Shown piece after piece: positions 6,240 to 8,332 of a stretch of 8,332 nt of DNA. The notes beneath the pieces were generated by a model that did not search any database, was not told the origin of the DNA, and saw nothing but the letters and a program-made list of their open reading frames with translations. Both the position numbers and the translations under genes were made by a program. The stretch comes from Gammaproteobacteria bacterium. GTDB taxonomy: Bacteria; Pseudomonadota; Gammaproteobacteria; Pseudomonadales; Azotimanducaceae. Where the stretch lies: positions 1-8,332 of the forward strand of contig JAPUFN010000126.1 of assembly GCA_027293665.1 (NCBI GenBank). Direction: 5' to 3'. Positions within the stretch are counted from its first letter, which is position 1; every line of letters starts with the position of its first letter.

Positions 6240-6268
6240 CTGTTGTGCGCATAGGCATTTACCAGGAA

Positions 6269-7255
6269 TTACTGTAACTGGTATTTCTGCACGGCTGCCG
6301 TGTGCTCTTCAAGGCTAACCGAAAAGTGACTGCTGCCGTCACCACTGGAAACAAAGTAGAGATAGTCACCCTGCGCAGGATGCAGCGCCGCTTCGATTGA
6401 GCTTGCACCGGCGATCGCTATGGGGGTCGGCGGCAGTCCTTTGCGCGTGTACGTGTTGTACGGCGTATCAGCGCGCAAATGTTTTCGCGTCAAATTACCC
6501 GTAAAACTTCTACCCAGGCCGTAAATCACGCTGGGGTCGGTCTGCAGTCTCATCCCTGCGTGAAGCCGGCTGACGAATACCTGGGCAATATGTGGGCGGT
6601 CGGTATCGCGACCTGTTTCTTTCTCAATGAGAGATGCAGCGATCAACGCTTGATACGCATTGTCGTACGGCAATCCAACGGCCCGGTTCTGCCATGCCTC
6701 GGCCAGCCGCTGCTGCATCTGCTTATAGGCGCGCTGTAGAATCTCTATATCATTCGCGCCACGAGTGAACCGATAGGTATCAGGAAAAAACAACCCCTCC
6801 GCGTTGCCACTGGGCAGCCCGAGCACGCCAAGCAGCGTGTTGGCGTCCACTGTAATCAGCTCATGTTCGAGTATTTCGTTGCGCGCGAGAGAGGCCAGCA
6901 CCTCACGTAACGTCCAGCCTTCGATGAGTTGAATCTCGTAGTTGATCACGTCGCCTGCCAGCAGCTTGGTCAGCAGGCTATCGGGTGTGTCTCCTGGCTG
7001 CAGCCAGTATTCGCCTGCCTGCACCCTGCGTGCCTTGCCCTGCCAGCGAGCCTGCCAACTCCACAGTCGAGGTCGCGTGATGAGACCCTGTCTGGCCAGA
7101 GCCGCAGCAAAGCTGGAAAACGACTGGCCGCGAGCCAGCTCGACACGCTGCTCCGCAGTAACTTCCAGCGGCGTATTCGCCCAGGACCCGACATAGGCGA
7201 GCAGACCGGCAACACCAAGACCGGCCAATACCAGACAGGCAAGAAATAATTTCAT
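6269..7255 (-). CDS. mltG: Endolytic murein transglycosylase MltG (YceG-like)
   Basis: An inner-membrane enzyme that cuts nascent peptidoglycan strands and sets their length. With the ATG at 7255 it has 328 residues: a short cytoplasmic start (MK), one membrane helix (about 3–23, LFLACLVLAGLGVAGLLAYV), a LysM-like segment (about 35–105) and the catalytic YceG domain. The catalytic glutamate is E211 in AASLIEKETG, equivalent to E218 of E. coli. Other family signatures are EGLFFPDTYRF, LQTDPSVIYG, TPYNTY, GLPPTPI and SLEEH near the end. A TTG codon at 7288 would add 11 residues (total 339). I prefer the ATG because the helix then begins at the usual place, but neither start has a good ribosome binding site. 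In E. coli pabC separates this gene from fabF; here only 77 nt lie between the fabF stop and the ATG. It is probably co-transcribed with tmk and holB. Confidence 0.94.
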   Translation of the reverse strand: MKLFLACLVLAGLGVAGLLAYVGSWANTPLEVTAEQRVELARGQSFSSFAAALARQGLITRPRLWSWQARWQGKARRVQAGEYWLQPGDTPDSLLTKLLAGDVINYEIQLIEGWTLREVLASLARNEILEHELITVDANTLLGVLGLPSGNAEGLFFPDTYRFTRGANDIEILQRAYKQMQQRLAEAWQNRAVGLPYDNAYQALIAASLIEKETGRDTDRPHIAQVFVSRLHAGMRLQTDPSVIYGLGRSFTGNLTRKHLRADTPYNTYTRKGLPPTPIAIAGASSIEAALHPAQGDYLYFVSSGDGSSHFSVSLEEHTAAVQKYQLQ

Positions 7256-7332
7256 TCGGAGGAAATTTCGAGAGATCGGTTCACACAAGAATTCTATCGT
7301 AATGGCGCGACTGCAGAGCTAACTTCTGAAAG

Positions 7333-8332
7333 CTAAATCTCGCGAAAGATCACGCTGCCATTCGTCCCACCGAAGCCGAAGGAATTACTCAAAACGGCGC
7401 TTATGGTCGCGTCGCGCGCGGTGTTGGGTACGTAATCGAGATCGCAGCCCTCGCCTGGATTTTCGAGGTTGATGGTGGGCGTGAGCACGTTGTTTTTCAG
7501 AGACAGGATTGAAAATATAGCTTCAACAGCACCCGCCGCACCCAGCAGGTGGCCGATCATGGATTTACTGGAAGAGATCGCGACTTTAGTATCCTCACCG
7601 AACACCCGTTTAATGCCTATCGTTTCAGATATGTCACCAAGCGGCGTGGATGTGCCGTGGGCATTGATGTAGTCAATTTCATCGGGATTCATGCCCGCAT
7701 CGTTCAGCGCGTTGCGCATCGCATTTACCCCGCCTTCACCATCCTCGGTCGGGCTTGTGATGTGATACGCATCAGCACTCATACCAAACCCAACGAGCTC
7801 GCAATAAATATTCGCACCTCTTGCTTTCGCCCGCTCAAATTCTTCAAGCACGAGTACACCCGCCCCATCGCCCAGAAGAAAACCATCGCGATCACGATCC
7901 CACGGCCGGCTGGCGGCTTCTGGATCATCGTTGCGTGTAGACAACGCTTTCATCGCACCAAAAGCAGCCATGGTAATGGGCGACGTCGCCCGCTCGGCAC
8001 CGCCGACAACCATGACATCCGCATCTCCATACACGATCATGCGGCCGCCGAAGCCGATATTGTGTGTGCCGGTGGTACAGGCGGTGACCACCGCAATATT
8101 TGGTCCCTGGAAGCCACAGCGGATGGACAGATTGCCCGAGATCATGTTGATCACGCTCGCCGGAACGAAGAACGGCGACACCCGACGCGGGCCACTTTTC
8201 AGGAGCGTTGAGTGTGTGTTTTCGATGGTATTGATGCCGCCGATGCCGGAGCCGATAGCGACACCGATGCGAGTTGGGTCGGCTTTCGATTCGAGCCCCG
8301 CATCCGCAACAGCCTGGATGCCGGCGGCCATA
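7333..8332 (-). CDS. fabF: 3-oxoacyl-[acyl-carrier-protein] synthase II FabF, 5' end beyond window
   Basis: This condensing enzyme elongates acyl-ACP with malonyl-ACP in type II fatty-acid synthesis. The visible 332 or so residues cover the C-terminal four-fifths of a protein usually about 413 long; roughly 80 N-terminal residues lie past the right edge. The catalytic cysteine is in VTACTTGTHN (codon at 8077–8079), and the two catalytic histidines are in NAHGTSTPLGD (7657–7659) and IGHLLGAAGAVE (7549–7551). GSGIGG, ALSTRND, RPWDRDRDGF, INLENPGEGCDLDYVP and NSFGFGGTNGS are also FabF hallmarks. The Cys-His-His triad with this context separates it from FabH (Cys-His-Asn); FabB is less likely because of the ENPGEGCDLDYVP segment. 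The reading frame is intact to the stop at 7333. The downstream neighbour is mltG, without pabC. Confidence 0.96.
   Translation of the reverse strand, partial: MAAGIQAVADAGLESKADPTRIGVAIGSGIGGINTIENTHSTLLKSGPRRVSPFFVPASVINMISGNLSIRCGFQGPNIAVVTACTTGTHNIGFGGRMIVYGDADVMVVGGAERATSPITMAAFGAMKALSTRNDDPEAASRPWDRDRDGFLLGDGAGVLVLEEFERAKARGANIYCELVGFGMSADAYHITSPTEDGEGGVNAMRNALNDAGMNPDEIDYINAHGTSTPLGDISETIGIKRVFGEDTKVAISSSKSMIGHLLGAAGAVEAIFSILSLKNNVLTPTINLENPGEGCDLDYVPNTARDATISAVLSNSFGFGGTNGSVIFREI

Noticed and set aside
5541..6254. Plus-strand 237-codon frame opposite tmk
   Set aside because: It is antisense to tmk, where the P-loop, DRF and LID motifs fix the coding strand; the product is Arg/Gln/Phe-rich without a domain.
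7549..8211. Plus-strand 220-codon frame opposite fabF
   Set aside because: It is antisense to fabF, which has the complete Cys-His-His triad; the translation shows no family features.
1..8332. Mobile elements, CRISPR arrays, tRNA or rRNA genes, defence or secretion islands
   Set aside because: I saw no transposase, integrase, regularly spaced repeats or tRNA-like cloverleaf; nearly all of the window is occupied by conserved housekeeping or metabolic genes.

Overview
The window reads as an ordinary stretch of a gammaproteobacterial chromosome. The main evidence is the block fabF–mltG–tmk–holB–pilZ, a conserved gammaproteobacterial order, together with a PepQ that is collinear with the E. coli enzyme and the same length (443 residues). 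The PilZ protein ends in THTM and closely resembles, from memory, the Xanthomonas type IV pilus PilZ. A lineage near the Xanthomonadales or related deep gammaproteobacteria is my inference and is not proven. I see no phage, insertion sequence, tRNA, rRNA or CRISPR array, and no clear new biological system.

Left part (1–4098). A divergent gene leaves the window on the minus strand; only its first 24 codons are visible, and they resemble the start of a molybdopterin-dehydrogenase FAD subunit. After a spacer of about 100 bp comes a tight plus-strand trio: pepQ (Xaa-Pro dipeptidase), a cytoplasmic-looking S9B dipeptidyl-peptidase IV-type serine peptidase, and a GNAT acetyltransferase. The spacings are 2 nt and then a 4-nt ATGA overlap. 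The two peptidases fit one route: the DPP-IV-type enzyme would release X-Pro dipeptides from peptides, and PepQ would split those dipeptides. A perfect TATAAT box ends only 8 nt before the pepQ start codon, which suggests a leaderless or nearly leaderless mRNA.

Middle (4099–4704). The plus-strand trio converges on pilZ. Two adjacent hairpins lie at the junction; the second begins with GTAG on both strands and contains the pilZ stop codon. Upstream of pilZ is a 180-bp non-coding gap with a TTGACA –35 element, a large imperfect inverted repeat and smaller hairpins. pilZ therefore probably has its own promoter.

Right part (4705–8332, minus strand). In transcription order: fabF (5' end beyond the window edge), mltG, tmk and holB. 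These cover fatty-acid elongation, peptidoglycan glycan-strand termination, dTMP phosphorylation and the clamp-loader delta' subunit. Two departures from the E. coli arrangement stand out: pabC is absent between fabF and mltG, and the delta' protein lacks the four-cysteine zinc module.
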